This document shows positions 46,126-55,783 of a DNA stretch of 64,000 nucleotides, in pieces. This DNA is from Xanthomonas prunicola (GTDB lineage Bacteria; Pseudomonadota; Gammaproteobacteria; Xanthomonadales; Xanthomonadaceae). Every line of letters starts with the position of its first letter. Positions within the stretch are counted from its first letter, which is position 1. Both the position numbers and the translations under genes were made by a program. A model generated the notes under the pieces. It did no database searches and had not been told where the DNA came from. It saw only the letters and a program-made list of their open reading frames with translations. The stretch is from the NCBI RefSeq assembly GCF_002846205.1, contig NZ_PHKV01000002.1, positions 372,001 to 436,000 on the forward strand, written 5' to 3'.

Positions 46126-47775
46126 TTACTCGCGTGCCGCCTCGCTGGCGTCGCGGGTGGCGCGGAACTCCGAGTCTTGGCTCCAGTTCGGCCACTGACG
46201 CGAATCGGCCAGCTGCTGGCCTAGCGCATACAACACGCCCAAGTCGCGTGCGGCGCCGGCGAACGTCCAATCCGGCTTCCATTCGTCTCCTTGCTGATGA
46301 TAGCGCTTGGCGGTGTAGTCGTCGGCCGCGGCCTTGCCTGCCGCCACGCCGCCCACTTCCCAATCCTGGCCGGCTGCATACGACAGCGCCGGCACACCGC
46401 GCTTGGCGAAGGAGAAATGATCGGAGCGGAAGAAATAGCCGGCCTGCGGTTTGGGATCGGGGGTGTAGCGCAGCTTGGATTGCGCGGCGACGCTCTTCAG
46501 TTGATCGAGCAGTTCGAGTTTTGCAGTGCCGTAGATACCGAAATCGCGCGAAGGCACGAACGGGTTCATGCCGTCCATGTTGATCACCGCCACCGTGGTG
46601 TCCAGCGGATACAGCGGCTTGGAGGCGTAGAACTCCGAACCTAGCAGGCCCTTCTCTTCGGCGGTGACGGCCAGGAACACCACCGAGCGCTCGGGCTTTG
46701 GCCCCTTGGCGAAACCGCGTGCCAGTTCCAGCAGCGCGGCGGTGCCGCTGGCGTTGTCCAATGCACCATTGAAGATGGTGTCGCCCCGTGCATCCGGCTT
46801 GCCGACGCCGATGTGGTCCCAGTGCGCGCTGTAGATCAGCGTTTCGTTGGGACGCTTGCCACCTTCCAGCCGCGCCACGACGTTGTGCGAAGTGATCACG
46901 TCGGATTTGACCTGATAGCTGGCGCTCAAACGCTGGTTCTTGAGTTCGACCGGCTTGAAGCCGCGCGTCTGCGCCTGCTTCTTCAAGGCCTCGAAATCCA
47001 GTCCGGCATGCGTGAACAGCTCCGTGGCCAGATCGCGCTGGATCCAGCCTTCCAGGGTGGGATGCGCGCTGCGCGGGTTATCGCGCACCACATCGAACAT
47101 GGTGTTGGTGTTGGAGCTGGCCACCGTGTCCCAGCCGTACGAGGCCGGTGCGGTTTCGTGCACCACCAACACGCCGAGTGCGCCCTGGCGCGCGCCTTCT
47201 TCGTACTTGTAGGTCCAACGGCCGTAGTAGGTCATGCCGACGCCGTCGAAATCACCCTTGCCGGTTTCGAAATCCGGGTCGTTGATCAGCACCACGGCGA
47301 TCTTGCCCTTCAAGTCCACACCCTTGAAGTCGTCCCAGTTGCGCTCCGGCGCCTTGACGCCGTAGCCGACGAACACCAGCGGCGCGTTGGCAATATCCAC
47401 CGTGGATGAGCCATCCAGTGCGGCGCGGATAGCGATTTCCTTGCCCTGGGTCAGCGCGTGCGGCTTGCCGGCGTTCTGCACGGCAATCGTCGGCGTGCCG
47501 ACGATATCGGCGCGCCGCAATGGCACGGCCTGGGTCCAGGCACGCTTGCCGCTGCTCAGATCGCCGCCCGGCTGCAGGCCGGCCTCGGCGAACTGCTTGC
47601 TCAGGTAGGCAATGGTCTTTTCTTCGCCGGCAGTGGCCGGGCCGCGGCCTTCATAGGCGTCGGAGGCCAGTTCCTTAACGTCGCGCGAGATGCGCGCGCC
47701 ATCGAAACTCGGCGTCGCCGCCATCAGCGCGGTAGAGACCGCCATCGCCAGAAGTCCTACGGCAACTCGCTTCAT
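46126..47775 (-). CDS. Secreted M28-family zinc aminopeptidase
   Basis: 549 residues. ATG 47775 gives a signal peptide (LLAMAVSTALMA). A PA domain is inserted (about residues 130-260, SSTVDIANAPLVFVGYG). The two-zinc site is visible in SAHWDHIG, GALDNASGTAALLELA, VTAEEKGLLGSEFY, INMDGMNPF and FFRSDHFSFA. These match M28 aminopeptidases such as the PA-containing group. It would release N-terminal amino acids from peptides in the periplasm or outside the cell. Confidence 0.95.
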   Translation of the reverse strand: MKRVAVGLLAMAVSTALMAATPSFDGARISRDVKELASDAYEGRGPATAGEEKTIAYLSKQFAEAGLQPGGDLSSGKRAWTQAVPLRRADIVGTPTIAVQNAGKPHALTQGKEIAIRAALDGSSTVDIANAPLVFVGYGVKAPERNWDDFKGVDLKGKIAVVLINDPDFETGKGDFDGVGMTYYGRWTYKYEEGARQGALGVLVVHETAPASYGWDTVASSNTNTMFDVVRDNPRSAHPTLEGWIQRDLATELFTHAGLDFEALKKQAQTRGFKPVELKNQRLSASYQVKSDVITSHNVVARLEGGKRPNETLIYSAHWDHIGVGKPDARGDTIFNGALDNASGTAALLELARGFAKGPKPERSVVFLAVTAEEKGLLGSEFYASKPLYPLDTTVAVINMDGMNPFVPSRDFGIYGTAKLELLDQLKSVAAQSKLRYTPDPKPQAGYFFRSDHFSFAKRGVPALSYAAGQDWEVGGVAAGKAAADDYTAKRYHQQGDEWKPDWTFAGAARDLGVLYALGQQLADSRQWPNWSQDSEFRATRDASEAARE

Positions 47776-47944
47776 TGCACACCCCACAGCATGGATAGCA
47801 CTGGAGTGTAGCCAGCATCGCGTGCAGGCCGATACCTGCAACTGCGCCGATGCGTGCAGTGCCATTGCGCTGTGACCGGATGAAGGTCGATGCGTTTGTC
47901 TATGGCCAATGGGCCGCTGGCCTGTTTCAACGCGGCGCGGCGGC

Positions 47945-48925
47945 TCAGAACAGATCGACGCTGCCCACCGGTTGTGTCACCTGCTGCAACTGCCCGCCGG
48001 CAATCAGCTCGGCATAGACCGCCGCGCGATTGCGGCCGTGTTGCTTGGCCCAGTACAGCGCCTTGTCGGCTTCGTCCAGCATTTCGCTGATCAGCCGGCC
48101 GTGGATCAGTTCGACGATGCCCGTACTGAGCGTGACCTTCCCCACCTGCGGGAACAGGTGCTCGGCCACGGCCAGCCGGAACCGTTCAAACAGACTCACA
48201 GCGGTATCGCGGCCCACGCCGCGCAACACGATCACGAACTCTTCGCCGCCGAAGCGGAACAGCAGGTCGTCCTGGCGAAACGTACGTTGCATCAGCTGGG
48301 CAACCAATAGCAGCACTTCGTCGCCGTACAGATGCCCGAAGGTGTCATTGACGCGCTTGAAGTGATCGATGTCGACGATGCCCAGCCACACGCCCTGCTC
48401 GGCTACGGATTCGGCACCGCCCGCAAACAGCCGCAGGATCACATCGTCGAAGGTCTTGCGGTTGCGCAGGCCGGTCAGTGCGTCGCGCTGGGCGTCGTCG
48501 AGCAGGCTACGGTAATTCTGGAAGAAGCGCGCAAAGCCCTGCAGCATCGCTTGCTCGGCACTGCCAGGAATGCGTGCACCGCCCACCCGCAGGCAGGTGC
48601 GGATGCCGCGCGCTTCCATCATCGGGTAGACCAGCAAGGCGCGGCCGTCTTCCTGCAGCCGCACCACATCGCCCGGCCCGTGCACCTCGGCCAGCTGCGC
48701 ACGCGTCTGCGCATCGTGGATCTCGGCCACCGTCAGCGACAGCCGGCCGTCGTCGCGTAGACGCGTTTCGGCCATGCTGCGGCCGTCCGGGGCGATGCGC
48801 AGCAGCGACAGTTCTTCGGTAGCGCAGACCTCGCGCACGGTACGCAACAGGCTGAGGTCGAGCAGATCGGCATCGCGGATGGCGGTCAGGTCCACCATCC
48901 GTTCCAGCAAGGGTGCGTTGGTCAT
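47945..48925 (-). CDS. Cytoplasmic diguanylate cyclase with GAF-like domain and inhibitory site
   Basis: 326 residues from ATG 48925. Residues about 1-150 form a GAF-like sensor (LSLLRTVREVCATEELSLLRIAP). The GGDEF domain is complete: DALTGLRNRKTFDDV, DIDHFKRVNDTFGH, and the active motif FRFGGEEF. Five residues earlier is RQDD, the RxxD inhibitory site that binds product. No membrane segment is present. The enzyme should make cyclic di-GMP with feedback control. Confidence 0.94.
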   Translation of the reverse strand: MTNAPLLERMVDLTAIRDADLLDLSLLRTVREVCATEELSLLRIAPDGRSMAETRLRDDGRLSLTVAEIHDAQTRAQLAEVHGPGDVVRLQEDGRALLVYPMMEARGIRTCLRVGGARIPGSAEQAMLQGFARFFQNYRSLLDDAQRDALTGLRNRKTFDDVILRLFAGGAESVAEQGVWLGIVDIDHFKRVNDTFGHLYGDEVLLLVAQLMQRTFRQDDLLFRFGGEEFVIVLRGVGRDTAVSLFERFRLAVAEHLFPQVGKVTLSTGIVELIHGRLISEMLDEADKALYWAKQHGRNRAAVYAELIAGGQLQQVTQPVGSVDLF

Positions 48926-49159
48926 GAGCGCGCTCCCCCGGGAACAGACACGCGCCCGCAGCGCCGGGCAGGGCATGCAGACACACACCTCGGGCTGGAA
49001 CGCACTGGCTTCACGGCAACGACCGGCAATCACGATGCCGAATCATCGGCATCGCCCACCCGAACTTGAATTCGTTCGCAGCTGCGCGCAGCGCATTGAC
49101 AGCCGGGGCACTGCGTGCGCGGCATGGCTGCGGATAGCGCCCAGGCCGTGTGGCCCTGC

Positions 49160-50647
49160 TCAGGGCAACGCAGACTCCAACGCGTCCTCGCCCAGGGCAT
49201 GCTGCTGCATCAGGCGCCTGCTGCCCGCATTCAAGCCTTTCACCTGCACATCCAGATCGTGATGGCGCAGGCGCTGCACCACCTTGTCCAGTGCCGCCAC
49301 CGCGGTGATGTCCCAGAAGTGGGCGCGGCTGACATCGAGCACCACCGCGCTGCCGGGTACCTGCCGTGCATCGAAGGCGTCGATGAACACATCGGCCGAG
49401 GCGAAGAACACCTGTCCGCGCACGGTGTAGGTGCGCACGCCTGCGGCGCTGTCGTCGTGCGTGATCTGCAGCAGCCCGGCCACTTTGAAGGTGAAGAACA
49501 CTCCGCTCAGCAGCACGCCTACCGCCACGCCTGCCGCAAGATTGTGGGTGAACAACGTCACCGCCACAGTGGCCGCCATCACCACGCTGGACGTGCGCGG
49601 GTTGGTGACCACCGTGCGCAACGAGCGCCAGTCGAAGGTCTCTGCCGACACCATGACCATGATCGCCACCAGCGCGACCACCGGCACCTGCGACACCCAT
49701 GGCTTGAGCGCCACCATCAGGATCAGCAGGAATACGCCGGCAAACAATGTGGATAGCCGGCCACGGCCGCCATATTTCACGTTGCCCACGGTCTGCCCGA
49801 TCATGCCGCAGCCGGCAATGCCACCGAACAGACTGGCCGCAGCGTTGGCGATACCTAGCCCGGTGCATTCGCGGTTCTTGTTGCTGGGCGTGTCGGTGAG
49901 TTCATCGACCACGCGCGCGGTCATCATCGACTCGAGCAAGCCCACCATCGCAATCGCCAGCGCCGGCATCGCGATGATGCGCAGCGTTTCCAGCGTCAAC
50001 GGGACCGAGGGCCACTGCAGGAACGGCAGGGCATTGGGCAGCTTGCCAAGATCGGCCACGGTCTCCAGCGGCAGATGCAGCGCAGTGCCGGCAACGGTGA
50101 GCAGCAGGATGCACACCAGCGGCGAGGGAATTGCCGATAACCCCGGCACGCGCAGACGCGGCAGGCCGTAGATGATCGCCAAGCCTACACCCAGCATGAC
50201 CCAGGTGGTCAGATTGGCGCCCCGCAGATGCGGCAATTGCGCCGTGAAGATCAGCACTGCCAGCGCATTGACGAAACCAGTGCGCACCGAGCTACTGACG
50301 AAGCGCATCAGCACGCCTAACCGCAATAGTCCGAATAAAATTTGCACTGCGCCGGCCAGCAAGCCGGCAGCCAGCAGATACGGCAGCCCGTGCGCAGCCA
50401 CCAGCGGTGCAGCCACCAGCGCCACCGAGCCTGCTGCCGCAGAAATCATCGCCGGACGTCCGCCACAGAACGCAATCACGATGCCAATCACGAAAGATGC
50501 GAACAGGCCCACCTGCGGATCCACCCCGGCCACGAACGCGAATGCAATCACTTCGGGAATCAGGGCAAACGTGGCCACCGCACCGGCCAGTAGTTCGCGC
50601 GCGGGGGAGGCGCGCCATTGCGCCAAGTCGGCACGCAATAAGGACAT
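49160..50647 (-). CDS. SulP-family anion transporter with STAS domain
   Basis: 495 residues from ATG 50647. Ten to twelve membrane helices occupy about residues 20-390, with family signatures GAVATFALIPEVIAFAFVAGVDPQVGLFASF and FGGIAGCGMIGQTVGNVKYGGRGR. A C-terminal STAS domain follows (VRGQVFFASADVFIDAF to LDVQVKGLN). SulP proteins import sulfate, bicarbonate or other anions; the short type with GLLESMMTARVVDELT resembles bacterial bicarbonate/sulfate carriers. The substrate is not decided. Confidence 0.93.
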   Translation of the reverse strand: MSLLRADLAQWRASPARELLAGAVATFALIPEVIAFAFVAGVDPQVGLFASFVIGIVIAFCGGRPAMISAAAGSVALVAAPLVAAHGLPYLLAAGLLAGAVQILFGLLRLGVLMRFVSSSVRTGFVNALAVLIFTAQLPHLRGANLTTWVMLGVGLAIIYGLPRLRVPGLSAIPSPLVCILLLTVAGTALHLPLETVADLGKLPNALPFLQWPSVPLTLETLRIIAMPALAIAMVGLLESMMTARVVDELTDTPSNKNRECTGLGIANAAASLFGGIAGCGMIGQTVGNVKYGGRGRLSTLFAGVFLLILMVALKPWVSQVPVVALVAIMVMVSAETFDWRSLRTVVTNPRTSSVVMAATVAVTLFTHNLAAGVAVGVLLSGVFFTFKVAGLLQITHDDSAAGVRTYTVRGQVFFASADVFIDAFDARQVPGSAVVLDVSRAHFWDITAVAALDKVVQRLRHHDLDVQVKGLNAGSRRLMQQHALGEDALESALP

Positions 50648-50735
50648 TGGGACACTCCGGGAACAGAAAGGACAGCCTGCGGACAGCACGCAGCAACCCT
50701 AGTGTGCGGGAAAGCGACCTCGCCCGCAGCTTGGG

Positions 50736-50751
50736 TGTGATCGGTGCGCCA
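50736..50751 (+). promoter_or_regulatory. Possible Clp/CRP-like site upstream of the endoglucanase
   Basis: TGTGA-N6-CGCCA: a full left half-site and a weak right half of the CRP consensus TGTGA-N6-TCACA, about 110 bases before the start codon. Endoglucanase genes in Xanthomonas are known to be activated by the CRP homologue Clp, so the position is suggestive only. Confidence 0.3.
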
Positions 50752-50857
50752 CTGCGCTCTTCTGTGGCACCGGTCACGCCACGCCGCGCAGTCGCAGACC
50801 AAGATGCCCCCCTCTACCGCGCTCGGCTGTCGAGTTCGGTTATCCAGGGAGACCATC

Positions 50858-52282
50858 ATGTCCATCTTCAGGGCTGCAAGTACGCTTGCATTGGCAACTG
50901 TGTTAGCGCTAACCGCTGCACCGGCTTTCAGCTATTCGGTCAGCAAGAACAAGATCGTCGACGACAAGGGCAACGTGGTTCAGCTCAAGGGCGTCAACGT
51001 GTTTGGGTTCGAAACCGGCAACCATGTCATGCATGGTCTATGGGCACGCAACTGGAAGGAGATGATCAACCAGATGCAGGGCCTGGGCTTCAATGCCGTG
51101 CGCCTGCCGTTCTGCCCGGCCACGCTGCGCAGCGACACCATGCCCACCAGCATCGACTACAGCCGCAACGCCGACTTGCAGGGCCTGACATCGCTGCAGA
51201 TTCTCGACAAGGTGATCAACGAATTCAACGCACGTGGCATGTATGTGCTGCTGGATCACCACACCCCCGATTGCGCCGCCATTTCCGAGCTGTGGTACAC
51301 CGGCTCGTATTCCGAAGCGCAATGGCTGGACGATCTGCGCTTTGTCGCCAATCGCTACAAGAACGTGCCGAGCGTGATCGGCGTGGATCTGAAGAACGAG
51401 CCGCACGGCGCCGCTACCTGGGGCACCGGCAATGCTGCCACCGACTGGAACAAGGCCGCCGAACGTGGATCGGCCGCCGTCCTGGCGGTAGCGCCGAAGT
51501 GGATCATTGCGGTGGAAGGCATCACCGACAACCCGGTCTGCTCGACCAATGGCGGCACCTTCTGGGGCGGCAACCTGCAGCCGCTGGCCTGCACCCCGCT
51601 CAATATTCCGGCCAACCGTCTGTTGCTGGCACCGCATGTGTACGGCCCTGATGTGTTTGTCCAGCCGTACTTCAACGACAGCAACTTCCCCACCAACATG
51701 CCCGCCATCTGGGACCGTCACTTCGGCCAGTTCGCCGGCAATCACGCGCTGCTGCTCGGCGAATTCGGCGGCAAGTACGGCGAAGGCGATGCGCGCGACA
51801 AGGTGTGGCAGGACGCGCTGGTGAAGTACCTGCGCAGCAAGGGCATCAACGAAGCGTTCTACTGGTCGTGGAACCCCAACAGCGGCGACACCGGCGGCAT
51901 CCTGCGCGACGACTGGACCACTGTGCGGGAAGACAAGATGACCCTGTTGCGGACACTGTGGGGCACAGCAAGCAGCATCACACCGACGCCAACGCCAACC
52001 CCCACGCCGACTCCAACACCGACGCCGAGCACTGGCTTCAGCACGAAGGTGATCCCGGACAGCACGTGGAACGGTGGCTACTGTAATCGCGTGCAAGTCA
52101 CCAACACCGGCACCGCCAGCGGCACGTGGTCGATCTCGCTGACGGTCACCGGCACCGTCAACAACACCTGGAATGTCACCTGGTCGCAGAGCGGCAGCAC
52201 GCTCCAGGCCAGCGGCGTGGACTTCAACCGTACCCTGGCTGCCGGTGCAACGGCTGAGTTTGGCTTCTGCGCGGCAAGCTGA
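50858..52282 (+). CDS. engXCA: GH5 endoglucanase with CBM2-type cellulose-binding module
   Basis: 474 residues. ATG 50858 follows AGGGAG and gives a signal peptide (ALATVLALTAAPAFS). The GH5 catalytic domain covers about residues 26-370, with the acid/base Glu181 in GVDLKNEPHG and nucleophile Glu302 in LLLGEFGGKYG. A Thr-Pro repeat linker (about 376-392) leads to a cellulose-binding domain of about 82 residues (GYCNRVQVTNTGTASGTW to FGFCAAS) with a terminal cysteine pair. It cuts internal beta-1,4 bonds in cellulose and is exported by the type II system in Xanthomonas. The symbol is by resemblance to the X. campestris major endoglucanase. Confidence 0.93.
   Translation: MSIFRAASTLALATVLALTAAPAFSYSVSKNKIVDDKGNVVQLKGVNVFGFETGNHVMHGLWARNWKEMINQMQGLGFNAVRLPFCPATLRSDTMPTSIDYSRNADLQGLTSLQILDKVINEFNARGMYVLLDHHTPDCAAISELWYTGSYSEAQWLDDLRFVANRYKNVPSVIGVDLKNEPHGAATWGTGNAATDWNKAAERGSAAVLAVAPKWIIAVEGITDNPVCSTNGGTFWGGNLQPLACTPLNIPANRLLLAPHVYGPDVFVQPYFNDSNFPTNMPAIWDRHFGQFAGNHALLLGEFGGKYGEGDARDKVWQDALVKYLRSKGINEAFYWSWNPNSGDTGGILRDDWTTVREDKMTLLRTLWGTASSITPTPTPTPTPTPTPTPSTGFSTKVIPDSTWNGGYCNRVQVTNTGTASGTWSISLTVTGTVNNTWNVTWSQSGSTLQASGVDFNRTLAAGATAEFGFCAAS
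51978..52030. repeat. Threonine-proline codon repeat (linker of the endoglucanase)
   Basis: ACNCC/ACGCC-type six-base units encode alternating Thr-Pro. The repeat joins the catalytic and binding modules and can vary in length without breaking the frame. Confidence 0.7.
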
Positions 52283-52628
52283 GCGACTGGCGGCATGCAT
52301 GCAGCGCGCGCCGCCAGTGCATCGAAGACTTCTGCGGGCCGCACTGCACGACGGAGTGCTTCGTGCAGTGCGGCTGATCATTGTGTTGTTTGCGAGCGGA
52401 TTGAACACGGCAGATGTCCTTGGGACAACCTAGACAGTGACAAGGACAACGTAGACAGCGCAGGAGAGCCATTGGATGCGATGCGTTGTGATCGAACACG
52501 CGCATGACAACCAATGGCGCCCCTGGACTCACATCTGCATGCCGTCGTTACGCAACGCATATCTCAAATAAGCAGACGCTGCCGCAGATGGCATTCAACA
52601 CCGGCGTTCATCAGCCGTTATCCACACC
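52283..52628. other. Intergenic region after the endoglucanase
   Basis: About 350 bases. It begins with the terminator hairpin and contains two similar short runs, CCTAGACAGTGACAAGGACAA and CGTAGACAGCGCAGG (52430-52466). No gene is supported; the chemoreceptor promoter should lie here. Confidence 0.5.
52286..52318 (+). terminator. Terminator hairpin of the endoglucanase gene
   Basis: ACTGGCGGC-(15)-GCCGCCAGT, nine-base perfect arms starting four bases after the stop codon; no T run follows. Confidence 0.5.
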
Positions 52629-54866
52629 ATGGCGCTTGTGCGCGTTTTGGATGTCGTTCTCATGCCGGTTGTTTCCCTGTTGCGTCGTTACGTTGCCAAT
52701 CTCCCACTCACCCGTAAGTTCGTGCTGTTGTGCACGCTATTGACCGTGGGCGTGATCCTGCTGGCGATGGCCGCAGCGCGCCTGCAATATCTGGACCTGG
52801 TTGAGGCGCGCAAGCTCAGCGTCAAGACCGAGGTGGAGATGGGCCTCACCGTGATGCAGCACTACGCCAACAAGGTCAAAGCCGGTGAGCTGAGTCTGGA
52901 GCAAGCCAAGGAAGCCGCACGCACCACGCTGGCCGATATGCGTACCAACGATGGCGTGGATTACTTCTTCATCGTCGACCCGCAGATGCGCATCCTGATG
53001 CATCCCAAGCGTCCGGTCGGCAGCGACATGACCGACTACAAGAGCGATGCCGGGCAGTACGTGTATCGCGACATCAAGACCGCCATCGATAGCGGCGACG
53101 GCTTCAGCTATTACGACGCGCCCAAGCCGGGCAAGAAGGAACAGCTGCCGAAAATCAGCTACGCCAAAACCTTCCCGGCCTGGAACTGGGTGCTGGTGAT
53201 GGGCGTGTACGCCGAAGACATTCAAGTGCAGGCGTTGGGATTCACCCGCACCTTGACGTTGATTGGCGGCGCCCTGGTGGCGCTGGTGATCGGTCTGTGC
53301 TGGTTGATCGCCTCGGCCATGTCGGCGCCGCTACGCGCCGCCTCGCGCACTGCCGAGGCGATCGCCTCGGGCCACTTCGACAACGACATCCGGGTGGAAT
53401 CGCGCGACGAAACCGGCCAGCTGATGCATAGCATGCAGCAGATGCAAAACCAGCTACAGCGCTTTAATGGCGAGATGCAGACGATGATCCGCCTGCAGCA
53501 GGGCGAAAACATCGCGCACCGCATTCCGGAAGATTTTCCTGGCGATTACGGCACGCTGGCGCACGGCGTCAACACGGTGGTGTTCGAACACCTGGATGCC
53601 ATCAACGAAGCCATGGATGTGATGAGCGACTACGGCCGTGGCGATCTACGCCGCGACATGCGTCGCCTGCCTGGCCAGCGCGCAGCCCTGCATCAGGCGC
53701 TGGATACGGTCAAAGACAATCTGTCGGCAATCAACAGCGACATCGCGCGTCTGGCCGATGCAGCCGCGCGCGGCGATTTCTCCGCACGTGGCGATCAGGC
53801 GCGCTATCAGTTCGCGTTTGCGGAAATGGTGCAGGCCTTGAACCGGCTGATGCAGCAGGCCGACGCAGGGCTGGACGATGTAGGCCGCATCATGGCCGCG
53901 ATCGCCGATGGCGATCTGTCGCAGCGCGTGGCGTCGCATTACGAAGGGGCTTTCGGTCGTCTGGCCGATGCGGCGAACCGCACCGCCATTCAATTGACCA
54001 GTATCGTGCAGGGTATCCAGCACTCGGCCGAAATGATCAACACCGCGGCAGGCGAGATCGCCAGCGGCAATGCCGACCTGTCCACGCGTACCGAACATCA
54101 GGCGGCGAATCTGGAAGAAACCGCCGCTTCGATGGAAGAACTCACCTCCACCGTGCGCCAGAACGCCGACAACGCGCGGCAGGCGAACCAACTGGTCAAG
54201 GGCACCGGGGAAGTGGCCGAAAGCGGCGGTCGCGTGGTGCAGGAAGTGGTGAACACCATGCAGGCGATCACGCAATCGTCCGCGCGCATTTCCGACATCA
54301 TCGGAGTGATCGACGGCATCGCCTTCCAGACCAATATCCTGGCCTTGAATGCAGCGGTGGAAGCGGCACGCGCAGGCGAACAAGGCCGTGGGTTTGCCGT
54401 GGTTGCCACCGAAGTGCGCGCCCTGGCGCAGCGCTCGGCCGGTGCCGCCAAGGAGATCAAACAACTGATTTCTGATTCGGTGGAAAAAGTGGCGCAAGGC
54501 TCGGAGTTGGTGCAACAGGCCGGCAGCACCATGACCGACGTGGTCAGCTCGGTGAAGCGCGTGACCGAGATCATGGCCGAGATCACCGCCGCCAGCACCG
54601 AGCAAAGCGCCGGCATCGAGCAGGTCAGCACCACGGTAATGCAGCTGGACGAAATGACCCAGCAAAACGCCGCATTGGTGGAAGAAGCCACCGCGGCGGC
54701 GCGCAGCATGGAAGATCAAGCCGCGGACCTGACCCGTGCCATAGCGGTGTTCCGCTTGGCATCGGAAGACGCAACGCCGCGTGTTCGCGTGTCGTCGATC
54801 GAGCGCACCGCCGCCAGGCAGGCCGCAGACACGCAGCCCGGGCATTCGCACAGGCTCAGCGCGTGA
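52629..54866 (+). CDS. Methyl-accepting chemotaxis protein with single Cache domain and HAMP array
   Basis: 745 residues (ATG at 52662 is also possible). Membrane helix about 34-52, periplasmic single-Cache domain about 60-195 ([38 protein letters not shown]), second helix about 203-225. Three or four HAMP-like segments then follow ([71 protein letters not shown]). The signalling tip is [26 protein letters not shown]. Cache domains usually bind small carboxylates or amino acids. The tail HSHRLSA lacks the xWxxF CheR-tethering pentapeptide. Confidence 0.94.
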   Translation: MALVRVLDVVLMPVVSLLRRYVANLPLTRKFVLLCTLLTVGVILLAMAAARLQYLDLVEARKLSVKTEVEMGLTVMQHYANKVKAGELSLEQAKEAARTTLADMRTNDGVDYFFIVDPQMRILMHPKRPVGSDMTDYKSDAGQYVYRDIKTAIDSGDGFSYYDAPKPGKKEQLPKISYAKTFPAWNWVLVMGVYAEDIQVQALGFTRTLTLIGGALVALVIGLCWLIASAMSAPLRAASRTAEAIASGHFDNDIRVESRDETGQLMHSMQQMQNQLQRFNGEMQTMIRLQQGENIAHRIPEDFPGDYGTLAHGVNTVVFEHLDAINEAMDVMSDYGRGDLRRDMRRLPGQRAALHQALDTVKDNLSAINSDIARLADAAARGDFSARGDQARYQFAFAEMVQALNRLMQQADAGLDDVGRIMAAIADGDLSQRVASHYEGAFGRLADAANRTAIQLTSIVQGIQHSAEMINTAAGEIASGNADLSTRTEHQAANLEETAASMEELTSTVRQNADNARQANQLVKGTGEVAESGGRVVQEVVNTMQAITQSSARISDIIGVIDGIAFQTNILALNAAVEAARAGEQGRGFAVVATEVRALAQRSAGAAKEIKQLISDSVEKVAQGSELVQQAGSTMTDVVSSVKRVTEIMAEITAASTEQSAGIEQVSTTVMQLDEMTQQNAALVEEATAAARSMEDQAADLTRAIAVFRLASEDATPRVRVSSIERTAARQAADTQPGHSHRLSA

Positions 54867-54962
54867 CAGACGCCGCCTGCCACGCAGGTGGGCCAGCGCC
54901 CATGTGTGACAGGCGATGTCGGTAGACTGCGGGGCCGCACCGGCTTCTGACTGCCTGGAATC

Positions 54963-55634
54963 GTGACCAAACAGCATCCATCGGCGGTACGTCCGCGCAA
55001 GGTTCCGCAGCAATCGCGAGCCGAATACACCGTCGCCGTCCTTCTGGAGGCGGTGGCGTGTCTGCTGGAGACCGACGGAGCGGAGCGGCTGACCACCAAT
55101 CGCGTGGCGCAGCGAGCCGGGGTCAGCATCGGTTCGCTGTATCAGTATTTTCCCGGCAAGGACGCGCTCATCGTTGCGTTGTGCCAACGGGAGCGCAATG
55201 CGTTTCTGGCCGACGCCGGGGACGCGCGGCAGGCGCCGGATGGTCGAGGCGCGTTGTTGCGGCTCATCGGCGCTGCGGTCAATCAGCAACTGCATCGACC
55301 GGAGCTGGCGCGCCTGCTCGACTTCGAGCAGACACGCCCAGTGATTGCCCGGGAACTGGCGCCCTTCATCGTCGCGATGGCGGCACTGGTCGGCCAATTA
55401 CTGGAACGTGCAGATATCCCGTCGCAAGCCGATAGCGCCGCCGCGATCGACGATGTCATTGCCATCGTCCGCGGCATGGTCAATGCGGCCGGCGACCGTG
55501 GAGAGCACGATCGCGCCGGTCTGGAACAGCGCATCGGCCGCGCCGTGTTCGGCTATCTGGGCATGCCCGCGCTAGCGCCGGAAGACCCTCACACGCGCCG
55601 CACAGCATCCGTTTCACCGTGGTCTGGCGGCTGA
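54963..55634 (+). CDS. TetR/AcrR-family transcriptional regulator
   Basis: 223 residues from a GTG. The helix-turn-helix is typical: LLEAVACLLETDGAERLTTNRVAQRAGVSIGSLYQYFPGKDALI at about residues 27-70. The C-terminal ligand domain is variable and contains LLDFEQTRPVIARELAPFIVAM. It is probably a repressor of the next gene, an SDR oxidoreductase 149 bases downstream on the same strand; this is inferred from adjacency. Confidence 0.93.
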   Translation: MTKQHPSAVRPRKVPQQSRAEYTVAVLLEAVACLLETDGAERLTTNRVAQRAGVSIGSLYQYFPGKDALIVALCQRERNAFLADAGDARQAPDGRGALLRLIGAAVNQQLHRPELARLLDFEQTRPVIARELAPFIVAMAALVGQLLERADIPSQADSAAAIDDVIAIVRGMVNAAGDRGEHDRAGLEQRIGRAVFGYLGMPALAPEDPHTRRTASVSPWSGG

Positions 55635-55783
55635 AATGTGAGCGGTGGCGGCCATCGCCGACGCAGGCGCACGCTGCATCCACTGCCATTGCAGGCCCAC
55701 CGGTCACGCACGCAATGCGAGTTTCGCAAGCGGCTCATCGCTCGCAGGATAGTCGCTCTGGACAACCCTCAAGAGCACACGCA

